64,000 nt of DNA. It comes from Lenzites betulinus (lineage: Eukaryota; Basidiomycota; Agaricomycetes; Polyporales; Polyporaceae). Under the pieces are notes generated by a model. That model was not told the DNA's origin. It made no database searches and saw only the letters and a program-made list of their open reading frames with translations. Shown here one piece after another: positions 1-10,093 of the stretch (position 1 is the first letter of the stretch; each line of letters opens with the position of its first letter). Location of the stretch: positions 1,860,001 to 1,924,000 of the forward strand of contig JABYQU010000001.1 of NCBI GenBank assembly GCA_022264855.1, read 5' to 3'. The translations under genes were made by a program, and so were the position numbers.

Positions 1-2253
1 AGCGCGCGCGTCTCTGACCGCACTCACCGTCGGCTCCCCCGCATCATCATGGGTCCACAGACATCATATAGGATACCGCACGCGCAAATCACTGGTCATG
101 AAATTGCATTCATGTCCGAGGCTCTCCGTCTCCACGGCCATCGCACCCTGAGCTGCACACGCGCCGCTGCCGGCAGCGTTCGGTCGTCCGTACGGGCGTG
201 CGGGCTGCTGACCGCCGCGAAGCGTGCATTTGCGCGGAAGGAGCGAGCGGGAGGCCGTCGGGCGTCTTTGTGTGGTCGGCTGAGCGTATTGGCAGTAGTT
301 TGGGTATAAGGAGCATATGGTACCAGAGGGGGTGCGAGATGCAGAAGTACGCTGGTCGCTGGCGGTTGCTGATGGATAGATGGATGGATCTAGAGACGCG
401 AGGTGGGGGAGACCTTCGAAAACAACGGCTGAGCGAAGTGTAGGGGCTAAGAACAATCAGCGCAAAGGCTGCCCAGTGGAACGGTCAGCGGAGTAAGGTC
501 CAGGGGATGCCTAGAGCTGCGCGCCTGGACATCAGAGGGTGCTGGAGAGGCTGAGCTGCTTGACCACGAGTATCTGTACCCGCCGACGGAGTGCGCTAGA
601 GACGGGCTGAACGGCGAGCGCGGAGCAGGAGGGAAGAGGCGCGAAGCAAAGAAGTCTAGAACACGGGGACGAAGATATTGCATGCAAGAAGGTGCGGCGG
701 AGTAGCAGCACAAGAACGCAGGAAGCATGAGATACAGCAGCAGAAGCAAGAACGCAGGAGGTCGGACGGCAGAGATAACAAGACACCGAGCTCGATCCTG
801 CTCGGAGGATGGTCGTTAATAATGGCGGATGATCACCGGACGTACGGCCTAGCGTCCGCGATGCGAGAAGGGCGGGGGAAGGGCGGGGCACGGTCGGACG
901 TGCGCCGAGCCGTCACATCATGCATATCATCCGACGGTCGACCGTATGCTGCCAGCTCGGTCGCTGCGGTCGCTGCTGGCACAGAGGAACAAGCTCGCAA
1001 CCGCGCGGCGGCCGTGTGCGCGTTCTTGGACGGCGCGGGAGGATGTGCCTGTGGCGGCTTCGTGGACGCATAGGCCGCACACAGATTCACCTCATCGGAG
1101 GCTAACGGTCGGACGTGCGCTGAGCCATTACAGCACACATATCATCCAACCATAAGCCGTCAGCTCGGTCGTTGCGGTAGATAGCTGGCGCAAAGTAGCA
1201 AGCTCACAACCGCGCGTAGGCGGGCCCCATGTGCGCGTTTTTGACCGGCGCGGGAGGACGTGCCTGTGGCGGCTGCATCGACGCTCTGGACGCACACGGA
1301 TTTACAGGGATTTACCTCATCAGAGGCTATTGCGTCCATTGCGTGACTTTGCGGACGCGTTGTGTTCGCGGTGGCGGACGCCCACCCACACGGTGCGGAA
1401 CCCAGGGAGTGCCGGCGGGTTCCTGAGAGTATTAGCCGGGGCTGGTGCATGGCACTGCATGACGGCGGGTGGTCAACTGAGTACGAACAGATACACAGAT
1501 CAGAGAGATGGTAGGAGATGGTGCTCACCTAAGGTTTCGTTTTACGCCATGGCTGCCGGGTGCACGTCACCGAGCGAGTATGCGGAATGCCAACAAGGTC
1601 CCCGGACTGGCAACAGCGTGATTTTGGCTCATAGTCAAGACACGGCCGCAGCCAGCCATGGCACACCGCACGCTGCATGCGCCGATGGTCGTCTGCGGTC
1701 CCGAGCCTCCCTCGCCCGCCCCGTCGCGCAGAACACACCGAGCGTTCTGACCGGCGCTGGGCCGCCGCATGTTGTCATCGACACCGTTCCCCGGGTCAGG
1801 GCTCGCGGGGGCGTGACGGCCCCAGGCTCCCACAGCGGGCCACCTGATGGCGCGCGCGCGCATCCTCGACCTTCCCCGGCGGAAATAGCGCTGCGTTCGT
1901 GCGTCTCTTGCGGCCACGGGCTTCCTTCCGTTCGTGGGCGACGCAGGTCACCCGTGTGCGGCTGCGCGGACGAATGTGCTAGCTTAAAAGCGGCTGCGAA
2001 GACTGCGGGGATCGTCGGGATCCTGGCAGAACGTCTGGTGAGCGTATGGATGCGGGCGATCCTGCAGCGTGTACATCTCCGAGAGTCACCTGTGTGATAT
2101 CAATGCGTCTGTGAGGACCGAGTAGCGAGGTGTGTTGAAATGTTGAAGGACGGGTCGCGCAAGTCAGGCTTAGCGAACTGAATGCGCAGGCGACGCGACA
2201 TCTCGGACGCGGTATATATGGCGATGGTGTGGACGAGACGACGAGGCGTCACG
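1..2253 (+). repeat. 2.3-kb dispersed repeat, copy A (cut by the window edge)
   Basis: This stretch matches, in reverse complement, 21.1-23.16 kb (copy C) and 17.65-19.7 kb (copy B), with long near-identical runs and scattered substitutions and indels. The match already runs at base 1, so the element continues beyond the window. The similarity to copy C stops at about 2253, roughly 130 bp before the start of gene X. Several frames are open for 100-290 codons in the GC-rich part, but they contain no recognisable domain and their ends differ between copies, so I do not call them genes. A pyrimidine-rich tract on the minus strand (about 480-790) and a TATATAT near the gene-proximal end are conserved in all copies. 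It could be a long LTR or another non-autonomous element; no transposase or reverse transcriptase is visible. Confidence 0.8.
2213..2219 (+). promoter_or_regulatory. TATA box inside repeat A, facing gene X copy 1
   Basis: TATATAT lies about 160 bp upstream of the ATG of gene X at 2381, within the repeat. The same box is present at the equivalent place in copies B and C, each time pointing at the neighbouring gene. That it works as a core promoter is inference. Confidence 0.4.
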
Positions 2254-2380
2254 AAAAGGATTGTCATTGTACTTCACGCTCACGTTGGCGTGGGAAAGGT
2301 CAGCAGACCTGGTCGACGACGACGCGACTTGGACGCGACACAACGCTCAAATCCACATCCTCTCTCTACCGTCCATCAAA

Positions 2381-3315
2381 ATGACTTCCATCGACATCTA
2401 CACCGTTCCTCGTGACCAAGTCGACGTCGAGGCCCTCTCCAGACAATTCGTCAAATACCTCCAGATCAACGCAATCGACGTCCAGGAACTCTCCGAACAT
2501 CCCCAACGCCGGGACGCCATCATCGCAGAGCTCTACGCCCGCCCGGAAACCAAGCCCACCTTCTGGCCCAAGGATACCGTCGGTGCGGATCTTCCCCCGG
2601 AGAAGTACGATGAGTACCTCGCGCAGGTGGACGCTGCGATCGAGCAGCTCACGCCCCCGAACTCGCTCGAAGAGTGAGTTCTAGCTGTCTCTTTTGTGAC
2701 GCTGTACTTACATATACTCCGAAGTCGAGTCCTACGAAGTCACCTAGCAAGTGCGGCGGTCATGGTCGTCTACCAGTACAAGTGGTCGTATGCACTCAGG
2801 GCCCACCCCGACCTTCAGAACCAGGTCATCATTCGATACAGTGCTATGTACGTACTATCCGTTCAACTGCGGTCAAGGGGGGGCAGTGTTAATGAATGCA
2901 CGTCCACAGCCTGAATGACTGGATGAAGAATGAGTTCCGTGCACTCTATCCCAAGCAAACCAACGGGATGGTACACAACCCGGCAACAATCACCCCGCCA
3001 ACCGCTGTAAACCCGCTCAGCCCCCCGCCGACGCGCCACTCTGGCCAACCGAAGGCGATCACTGATAGCGAGGTTGGGGAGTATCTGAAGAACCCCCAGA
3101 CGCTGCTGGGCAAGCAGTTCTTGCATGCGCCTCCTGTCGGAGTGGAGCAGGACTACAAGGGCTTGTGGGAGGCGGACTCGTACAGCGTGCGGATGCTGGA
3201 CGGGCGCGTCGACTACGAGTTCCTCGTCCGTCTCGAGGCGTTCGGTGTGGATCTTCTGCCGATGGGTATGGGCGACATGGAGTTCCTGTTGAAGCATTCG
3301 ACGTTGGTGGTGTGA
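2381..3315 (+). CDS. Gene X copy 1, conserved protein of unknown function
   Basis: I do not recognise the family. The model has three exons and about 263 residues. Exon 1 is 2381-2675 and starts MTSIDIYTVPRD. A roughly 50-nt intron leads to a short exon around 2736-2847 containing VMVVYQYKWSYALRAHPDLQ. A third exon, about 2911-3315, contains LNDWMKNEFRALYP, a proline-rich stretch (ITPPTAVNPLSPPP) and a C-terminal part ending LLKHSTLVV. No signal peptide or membrane segment is seen, so it looks soluble. The second copy at 20.0-20.95 kb has the same length, introns and frame with only a few amino-acid changes (mostly around VNPLSPPP and GQPKA), so both copies appear intact. It lies directly beside a 2.3-kb repeat in both places and may be carried by it. 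Confidence 0.75.
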
Positions 3316-3583
3316 CCGCCATTTCCTATGTGTATGTTTGTTTTGCTCGGTTTCTTGTTTTGTAGTTTGCTATCGGAAAAGGCTCAGAACGTGATTTGTT
3401 ATGCTTGCGGCGAGAAAACCTCCGTCCGAGAGAAACGGCTCGCTAGCTGGTACAGAGGGCCATGATATCGGTATCGCTGACGTTGCCACTGTACCAGCCA
3501 AGAAGTCACGTCCAAGTCGACCCTACGCCGCCCTGGAGGAGTCGCTCAATGCCGTGAACGTGAAACTCGTGTCCGCGACGAAG
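3316..3583. other. Junction between gene X and the regulator fragment
   Basis: Similarity to the other gene X copy continues to about 3412 and then stops. The next 170 bp match neither flank of the intact copies. They encode an open stretch containing YAALEESLNAVNVKLVSATKD (about 3520-3585) that looks protein-like but is not recognised. It may be a scrap of another gene caught at the rearrangement point. Confidence 0.4.
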
Positions 3584-4245
3584 GACCCCTCCCGCTCGGG
3601 CGCAACGGTGCTGAGATGTACGGGCCTCCGGGGGGCGGGGCGCAGGGCGACGGCCCGCCCCGCGCTCGTGCGTTCCCACCGCTGCCGGGGTTTGCCCCAC
3701 CGGTCCGTGTTCTCGCCCGTTCCGTGCTGGGCACTCTGTAGGCTAACTGCGGGTGCCTGTTCGCAGCCGCACAAGTATGCGACGTATGGGATCGTGCCGG
3801 CCTCTCGGAGCGCAGCCCGTGGACGTTCGATGCGCTGCTCGCGGTGGCGGCGAAGATCCGGAGCGGGACGGGGCCGCTCATCCCCGCGTTCTACCAGTGT
3901 CTCGAGGAGGCGCAGGGCATCGCGCGGTCGTCGCTATTCGGGCCCGTCGTGCGCAAGGAGGCCGTCCAGGGTGCGTGGGTGCGGGCTGCGGTGTTAGTGC
4001 GGACGCTGATGTTTGCGGACGCAGGAGCACGAACGGGTGGCTGCCGAGCGGACATGCCATGCGTATGGCGCTGGACCTCGGCCTGCACCGTGCGCGCGAG
4101 AAGCTCGCGGACGAAGGCGCGAAGAAGCGCACGGAGGAGGAGGAGCGCAACCTCGGTCCGCGCGGCGCGATCTCCGTGCAGGTCGGGCGCGGGACGGCGC
4201 GGGCGGACATGTACATAGGCGTCGCTCCAAATATATTTAGTTTGA
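3584..4245 (+). pseudogene. Truncated Zn2Cys6 transcription factor fragment
   Basis: This is a broken inverted copy of the regulator at 13.8-17.4 kb. It begins in the region equivalent to PGRNGAEMYGPPGG (about 16.31 kb), keeps the intron and PHKYATYGIVP, then jumps at about 3811 to GLSERSPWTFDALLAVAA. Roughly 450 bp of the intact gene are deleted and the frame changes. The middle-homology part follows (IRSGTGPLIPAFYQCLEEAQ, LFGPVVRKEAVQGAWVR), with a second frame change near the equivalent of STNGWLPSGHAMRM, and similarity is lost after EEEERNL. The DNA-binding domain and the C-terminal third are absent, so no functional protein is expected. Confidence 0.85.
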
Positions 4246-4633
4246 CTCTCCACAGGTGGCAGTGGCGGTGCGGGCGCGGGTGAGCGAGGTGAGTGATGGT
4301 TGGTGCGCGCGTCGGGACAAGAGTCGAGGAGATGCCCCGAGGCATCTAGGGCGAGCGAGAGAGATCTCCCGGATGGAAAGAGGGACTCTGCGTGGACAGA
4401 GGGGGTATATTCCACGGTGGGGTGGACTACTGCTAGTGGCTATCTAGCTATCGTCCGTGCAGTGCGTCTGCGAGGAAGCATATAAGCAAGTGTTCAGGCT
4501 GCACGTACTCCATAGCATCATGTTAAAGGGCTGGTCCCACTAGCATCTCAATTTCACAGCTATACAAACAGTTGTCACATACAAGTCGAGCGCCCAACAG
4601 AGCTAGTAGTACTACAGGTGACGTCATATCATT
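4246..4633. other. Intergenic, no gene seen
   Basis: This follows the regulator fragment and precedes the 3' end of the minus-strand gene at 4.6 kb. I see no open frame with coding character and no repeat. Confidence 0.5.
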
Positions 4634-5640
4634 TCACTGGAGCCCCTCCTCGAAGTGAGTGACCCTGTCAGGCGGGGGAGCGCGCGCAATTCTAGCAGCG
4701 TACTGCGCCTCCTCCGTCGCAGAAAGAGCCTCGAAGTTGTGGAACTCCTTCTTAGCGCTACATATTACCTCCTCCCAACGGGCTTGTTGGAGTACGAAGT
4801 CCACTACGTAGAAGTTCTGCGTCACGTTGGAACGGGCTGAACCATACAACACCCCTCCCTGCAGGCGAATATTCAGTATCATCCCTCAGAAGTAGGACTC
4901 GGAGTTCACCGACCTTCCTAGTAGCATACCCGGAAGTGCAGCCGAGTGTGCCAATAGGCACTTCGTACACGGTTTTTGCACGCGCCGTTGCAGTATCATC
5001 ATGGCTGTTGATAGTCTGGATAATCTGGGTGGTGTACACCTGTATGATCCAGTGAGCGCCAGCGCTGGACGGTCGATTAGAGTAGATGTGCAAGTATAGC
5101 TCACCATGGCCCTCAATGGGATAGCATGATCTGCAGGTTGGCCGCCGGGTGAGAGGGACAGGGCATTGTGGTGTATCACCTGATTGCCAATGCGGGCGGA
5201 CTGGAATTTTCTTTTCCTGGTGACGAGCTCTCGCTTGAGAAACCTGTAGAGAGTGTCGCTGTCGATCTCGCGCCACTCGGTGGACTGATTTCCACGCTAT
5301 AGCAAGGGGATGTCAGCTTATGATCGCGACTCGGATTGAGTTTGCTGTACAAACCTGAGTGGCGCTCTGTGGAGCTTGCTCGAAGCCGTGTATCTCCACA
5401 ATAGTACCAGCTGGAAAGGCGTCGTTGATAGGATATCTGAGCTTCACCCGCTGACCTTGCTAGATGAGATACAGCCAATCATTAACCTCTAAGTGTCGCG
5501 TAGAAATAGGTTGTCAGGGTACGTACCTGAAAAGTCAGGCCAGGGCGACGCCTGATAGTAGGCCGTCCCAGAGGAGTAACGGCACGTCCTCGTGTGGGGC
5601 CGGGGCCGGCGCCTCCGCCGGGTGCGAGAGATTGAGACAT
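4634..5640 (-). CDS. Hypothetical multi-exon protein
   Basis: The family is not recognised. On the minus strand a start at 5640 (MSQSLAPGGGAGPGP) gives a basic, Gly/Pro/Arg-rich N terminus. A second exon starts QGQRVKLRYPINDAFPAGT, a third contains STEWREIDSDTLYRFLKREL. Next comes a segment with VYTTQIIQTINSHDDTATAR and TVYEVPIGTLGCTSG, and the last exon contains VLYGSARSNVTQNFYVVDF and ends VTHFEEGLQ. Plausible GT-AG introns of 50-70 nt join these, about five exons and 250 residues in all. The donor of the last intron (GTCGGT) is weak and the reading frame across 5.15-4.85 kb is the least certain part. It has no second copy in the window, although it sits among duplicated segments. A TATATA on the minus strand near 5715 could be its promoter. 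Confidence 0.55.
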
Positions 5641-6088
5641 GCTGGTAGACCGTTGGTTGGAGAGGGGAGAGGTGATTTACTTTGCAAAGACAGATGGACT
5701 GGTTGGGGTCTTATATATACTCGCGTAGCCAGCCTACATAGAGAGAAAAAGCAGCGGTGATCAAGGATTGCAGACGTCTAATTTGGGCTCACAATACCCA
5801 CCGATGCGGAGAACTCTATCAGGTATTGATTATGAGCTCTTGTGTTACAAGGACTCGCGGTGACTCGGAGGGGGAACGCACAGCGCTGGGAATTCAAACC
5901 ATTCCGTTCTCATGACATGTCAAATGGTCCACCGATGGGTGATGATAATCAAGATACACAATAGCGGGGCGGATATAGACCGCTTGAGTCATTACAAACA
6001 ACGAAGGTTCCAACATTCACGCGGTGTTCCGGGTAGCAGGAATCTCACTGGCATGTGGAGCCCTTAATCATGAAATACATGCGAGGGG
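5641..6088. other. Intergenic, no gene seen
   Basis: It holds the 5' flank of the minus-strand hypothetical gene, including a TATATA motif near 5715, and the 3' flank of the kinase-like gene. No coding signal was found. Confidence 0.5.
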
Positions 6089-7718
6089 CTAGAACCGGAA
6101 TGTTCGCCGAACGAACCGCAGAGCTATCCAGACATTAACATGAGTTACCATCCAATCCAGAAACCTTGCCGGCAAGTGCGGGACCGGCGTGCGATACGTG
6201 CCCCACAGAAGGATTTCCTCGGGAGATAGTTTGGACCAATAGACGTTGGCGTCGTCCATGGTTTCGACGGGGTTCAACTGTAGAACCACCTCGGTCTCGA
6301 GAACATCGGGAGAGGAATGGTCCTCGAGGGCGCGAAGGAACAACAGCGCCTCCGCAGCGGAGAATCTCCGTGAAATGGTGCGGTCAGTCATTCGATCAAA
6401 TAAAGCCGCCAACCCCGGAACGAATGGCACCACTGTCTGTAGACACTCTGTAAGACGCCGGTGACTCGATAGGGCTGAGGTTATGGAAAGACTTACCGGG
6501 AAGTAGTGACGGAACAAAAACCCTGCCGCCCCAACGTCGAAGGCAAATGGATTGTAGTATGCTGGAGCAAGCTGCGTATCACGCGGCTTGTACAGATTCG
6601 CACCATCATCCACGGCCGACAAGGGCAGACGGCACTCTTCTAGAGATGCATCGATGGGAAATAGGGCCGATTGATCAAAGTCCATGAGCGCATAGAAAAT
6701 ATCGCTTTCACCACGATGGGCGCGCAAAGCTTCCCGGTGCTCCTCCGAGTGTGCCCAGAAGGGAGTACGACGGTTGATTGCGGTGTTGTAATCCCAGACA
6801 TCCTGTAGCAAATCTGCTCAATGACAGATTTCAATCGACCCAGATTTGTATGCATACTCACGCGGTGTGCAATGCGCAGCTCATGCAAAAAAGACATACC
6901 CTGAAACAAGGGTTAGTCATGACTCGACAACCCATTAAAGATGTTACGTTACCTGCAGGTAGCAACGCATAAACCTCATCGTCCCCCCTACTGTTTGTAT
7001 GTCTCCGATGTGTGTTGGACACCCCCACCTAGATACGCCGGGGAGTTAGCGGGTTCCTGGCTGCGGTTGCGTTAGGGGGCTCACAGCGGCATTGCCACGA
7101 ATGTGTATCCACGTTGTGAGTCAAGGAACGCGGTGGGGGGGAGTACACAAGGAAACGTCGAGCTGTCGGTAAAGAGTTCGGCGGGAACCTCATGAATCCG
7201 CTGGTATATTTGATGTTCCATCGACCCTGTTATGATGACTTTGAGGACAATGTCCCTGCGCATTGCGTCTTGTGCACAAGCAACTCGACACTGTGACGGC
7301 GTGCACTTAGCGACATGAATGGACTGATAGCAGGCATGTGCTTACGCATCCTTCGCCGTCCATGACAGCAGAGGGAGAATCGCATTTGTGTGTGCATATG
7401 GCGTACGGGAGGTTCGGTGTTTCTGAGTCGCCAGTGTTGGGAGGGGAATGCCAAAAGTACGGCTTGCAATACTTGTTGACCTGGTACGGGCGCAGCTCAT
7501 ACAGCACAACGCCTTGCTTAGCAAGCCAAGGACGACACTGGTTCCAGAAGACATTCGCAGGGCATGTGAGCATGCTCAGGCTATATATGGAGTCTGGGTC
7601 TGGCAGCTAAAGTTGATTTGGACAGTAAGGGTGGCGGACACAGAACGAAGCTATTGGCTTGACTGACCTCTGGCAGAGATGACTCCATAATATCGCTGTC
7701 TTGAGAGTCGAGCATCAT
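6089..7718 (-). CDS. Atypical kinase-like protein, copy 1
   Basis: This is a member of a diverged protein-kinase-like family expanded in wood-decay basidiomycetes. The model starts at 7718 (MMLDSQDSDIMESSLPE), with seven exons by analogy with copies 3 and 4. Kinase landmarks in order: a strand with RRDIVLKVI (beta-3 lysine candidate); a helix GMSFLHELRIAHR whose HR is joined by splicing to DVWDYN, giving an HRD-VWDYN catalytic-loop pattern; DFDQS in place of DFG; and NPFAFDVGAAG resembling the D-x-x-x-x-G of subdomain IX. The C-terminal lobe ends RRTFRF. All exons are open. It is inverted relative to copies 3 and 4 and very similar to copy 3, also in its 5' flank. Whether it phosphorylates anything is uncertain, because the DFG Gly is replaced and no glycine-rich loop is obvious. 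Confidence 0.75.
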
Positions 7719-9231
7719 TGTCTCGGCGGCAAGATCGACCAAGTAAGCGGATGAGGGTGAGCAGGTGCTGGCAGTGGCAGTGTTGGCGGAAAGGCGCGGT
7801 AGGTTGAGCGCCTCTTCATCGAGTCCGGGATACTGGCGCTGACCGCAATCGTTGTCCGTAATTTAATCATCCGCCTGCTCTAAGCTGCTCTAAACGAGGT
7901 ATTCACTATGTCACACGGTATGTACCAAATCAATATGGCAACAACATGGCGTATCAGAACACAGAGCTTGCGATATCACACGCTATGCGCGCACTGGCAC
8001 GGCGCGCACAAAATCAACGTCTGACGGTTACTTTTTACGCCTTTTGATTTCGCTGATAGAGTCAAACGGCAGATTTGCATACTTTTTGTGCCATTGTTTT
8101 GCCATGACGCACATAGCAATACCTCAGCTAAGTACCACTATGTACTGCTGTGACAAACTCCATACTCGCAAATAGTGTGTACGCCGTTTCTGGTCGGACC
8201 CAGCCTGAGGCCGGCTGAGGTTCATTGAAGCTTGAAGCTCTGAAGCTTGAAAGTGAGCTCTAGCTGTTTCTGCAACCTTCTCTGATCGTACTCAAGCTGA
8301 TGCCGATTCGAAACTAGATTGTCTTCATGACAATTGAAAGTCTTTTCGGCAGCTGTGTCTTCCCTTTATGGCTCGTCCTCCGTGTTGAGGCAACGCTTCT
8401 GAGCTCTGCTGCGTAGCCGTAGCGCAAGTGCTTTGTGTTTTGGGACATTAATCTTCACAACTATGGGAGTTTGCCGCAGCGTAGCGGTCCCTATGAATTA
8501 TTACGCCGAGCACGCACTGGCAGCCTCGAACGATCGTCGCTCGACCAATATTGATTTACTTGATTGTGGTGTACCACGAGCTGATTTAGGGGCCTCACAA
8601 GATGCGCCTTCTGTGCGATGGCAACGGCGAAGTTATCCCGGCCGTCTATAGGCTGGACCCTGTTTTCCATCCGCGAGTTTAACGTTCAACAGGTAAGTAC
8701 CGTGAGCCATGATAGAGATCAGCTTCGCCGTTTTCACTGGGGCCGCAGCCATGTTCAGGGTCCTAGACATCTGATAGGTGCCTTTTTGCTAGGGTCGGGG
8801 CCCGGAAAAAGGGAACCATGCGGCGAACCCTCAACCTAGAATTTAGAATCTCTTCCAGTTCACAGGTGTACATATTTTAAAGTACTATGGACAGCCCGGG
8901 GTTCTCTCGGCACTTGTGCATGTCCTTGGGCCGCTCTCCAGGTACGGTGAGCCCAGGCTTCGTTACCGCCAGAGGATTCTTTATCTGATGACTGGCGATT
9001 ACGATATTGGGACCGATAAATGTGGTACGTTCTAGCAACGGATCTCGGCTGGCGTGAGTTGCTTCCGAGAACTCATATTAGAGTAGTAATGCACTGACAA
9101 CACTGTTATGCCAAATCTAGTAATGGTAGATCTTGAGTTTCACGAATGTTTGCCCTTCGCTAGGCTCGTAAACCAACCTCTAGTTCAGCGGGCGGAAGAC
9201 AGTCGTTCCTGCTGAATAGAGGCTGGAACGT
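7719..9231. other. Gene-poor stretch with decayed sequence
   Basis: The first roughly 60 bp still resemble the 5' flank of kinase-like copy 3. Beyond that no open frame has convincing coding character. A short AAGCTTGAAGCTC-type tandem lies near 8227-8250. Base composition is more AT-rich than in the flanking genes, consistent with decayed insertion sequence, but no element could be named. Confidence 0.5.
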
Positions 9232-9272
9232 CCAGTGACAGGGGGTGGTGGTGACCCCGTGGGAACGTCGGA
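9232..9272 (+). repeat. Left arm of imperfect inverted repeat around the helicase remnant
   Basis: It reads CCAGTGACAGGGGG, then a GGTGACCC core and CGTGGGAACGTCGGA. The reverse complement of 10051-10093 matches it at most positions. It may be the terminal repeat of a decayed element; no clear target-site duplication was found. Confidence 0.5.
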
Positions 9273-9473
9273 GTTGGAAGATGCCGTCGGCACGAATGCC
9301 TTGCTCTCTTTCCAATGTTTCCATCTGCATCGGGATGCTCGCGTCGCGCGTTATGTCAGTCCGGGACGCGTTTCTCAGTCTTCAAGACATACATCATGTC
9401 CTTCCAACGTCCAGTAACGCTCGAGGCGATATCAAAAGATAATTCAAGTACTCACGCAGGCCCTGCTCTCAGA

Positions 9474-10006
9474 ACAGAGGCGGTAGCATGTATATATTCG
9501 AAATCTCATTCATAACGTCACGTCGGTCGTACAACGCCTGGCGCAAAGTGTCCTCATTGATTGCGAGCGAAGTAAGGTCGTAGGCGATGAATACACGCGC
9601 CTAAGACGCAACACTGTCAGAAACTGATACAGTACTTGCCTACTAGTGCGTAGCGTGCTACCTGCTGCTTCGTGAGTATTTTTGAAGGCACAATAACTAG
9701 CGCATTAGCCTGTTCTTCCAGCTCCTGGGTGGCAAGCATTGGGACCACAATGACTATAGTCTTGCCGAGACTTGGGGGAGCGACGAGGAATATCTCTTTG
9801 CCATGGATGCGACCTAGGCCGTGCTGAACTCGGAATTCGCGGGGCTCTGAGATGCGGCACTCCTCGCGCAGAAGAGACTCAAGCTCCAGGAACGAAAGCG
9901 AGGTTGATACAGGCATGAACGTACTAGCTGGTTGGGACGGCGGTCGTAGTAGGTGATCGTCGAAGTGTCCTGGACTTGAAGTTGTCGCGCCCACAACGTC
10001 CGCCAC
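9474..10006 (-). pseudogene. RecQ-type DEAD/DEAH helicase fragment
   Basis: The frame 9617-10006 encodes FRVQHGLGRIHGKEIFLV followed by APPSLGKT, a Walker A motif in the setting typical of RecQ-like helicases, then NALVIVPSKILTKQQ (motif Ia region). A GT-AG intron of about 60 nt joins QQ to ARVFIAYDLTSLAINEDTLR and DRRDVMNEI, a stretch usual in basidiomycete RecQ-like proteins. The frame stops at about 9476. The DEAH box, motifs III-VI and the RecQ C-terminal domain are missing, so this is a remnant. It lies between the two arms of an imperfect inverted repeat, which suggests it was part of a mobile unit, but that is inference. Confidence 0.7.
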
Positions 10007-10050
10007 CGTGCCGGGCTCACGTGAACTCGGCCATGTCAGAATATTCGTGT

Positions 10051-10093
10051 TCCGACGTTCCCACGGGGGTCACCCGCACCCCCCTCTCATTGG
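10051..10093 (-). repeat. Right arm of imperfect inverted repeat around the helicase remnant
   Basis: It starts TCCGACGTTCCCACG and ends CTCTCATTGG. It pairs with 9232-9272 in inverted orientation over about 42 bp with a few mismatches and small gaps. The two arms enclose about 0.86 kb. Confidence 0.5.

Noticed and set aside
1231..2097. 288-codon open frame inside repeat A, partly shared with copies B and C
   Set aside because: The shared part follows from nucleotide similarity; both ends differ between copies, the composition is GC-driven (Arg, Ala, Gly, Ser) and no domain is visible.
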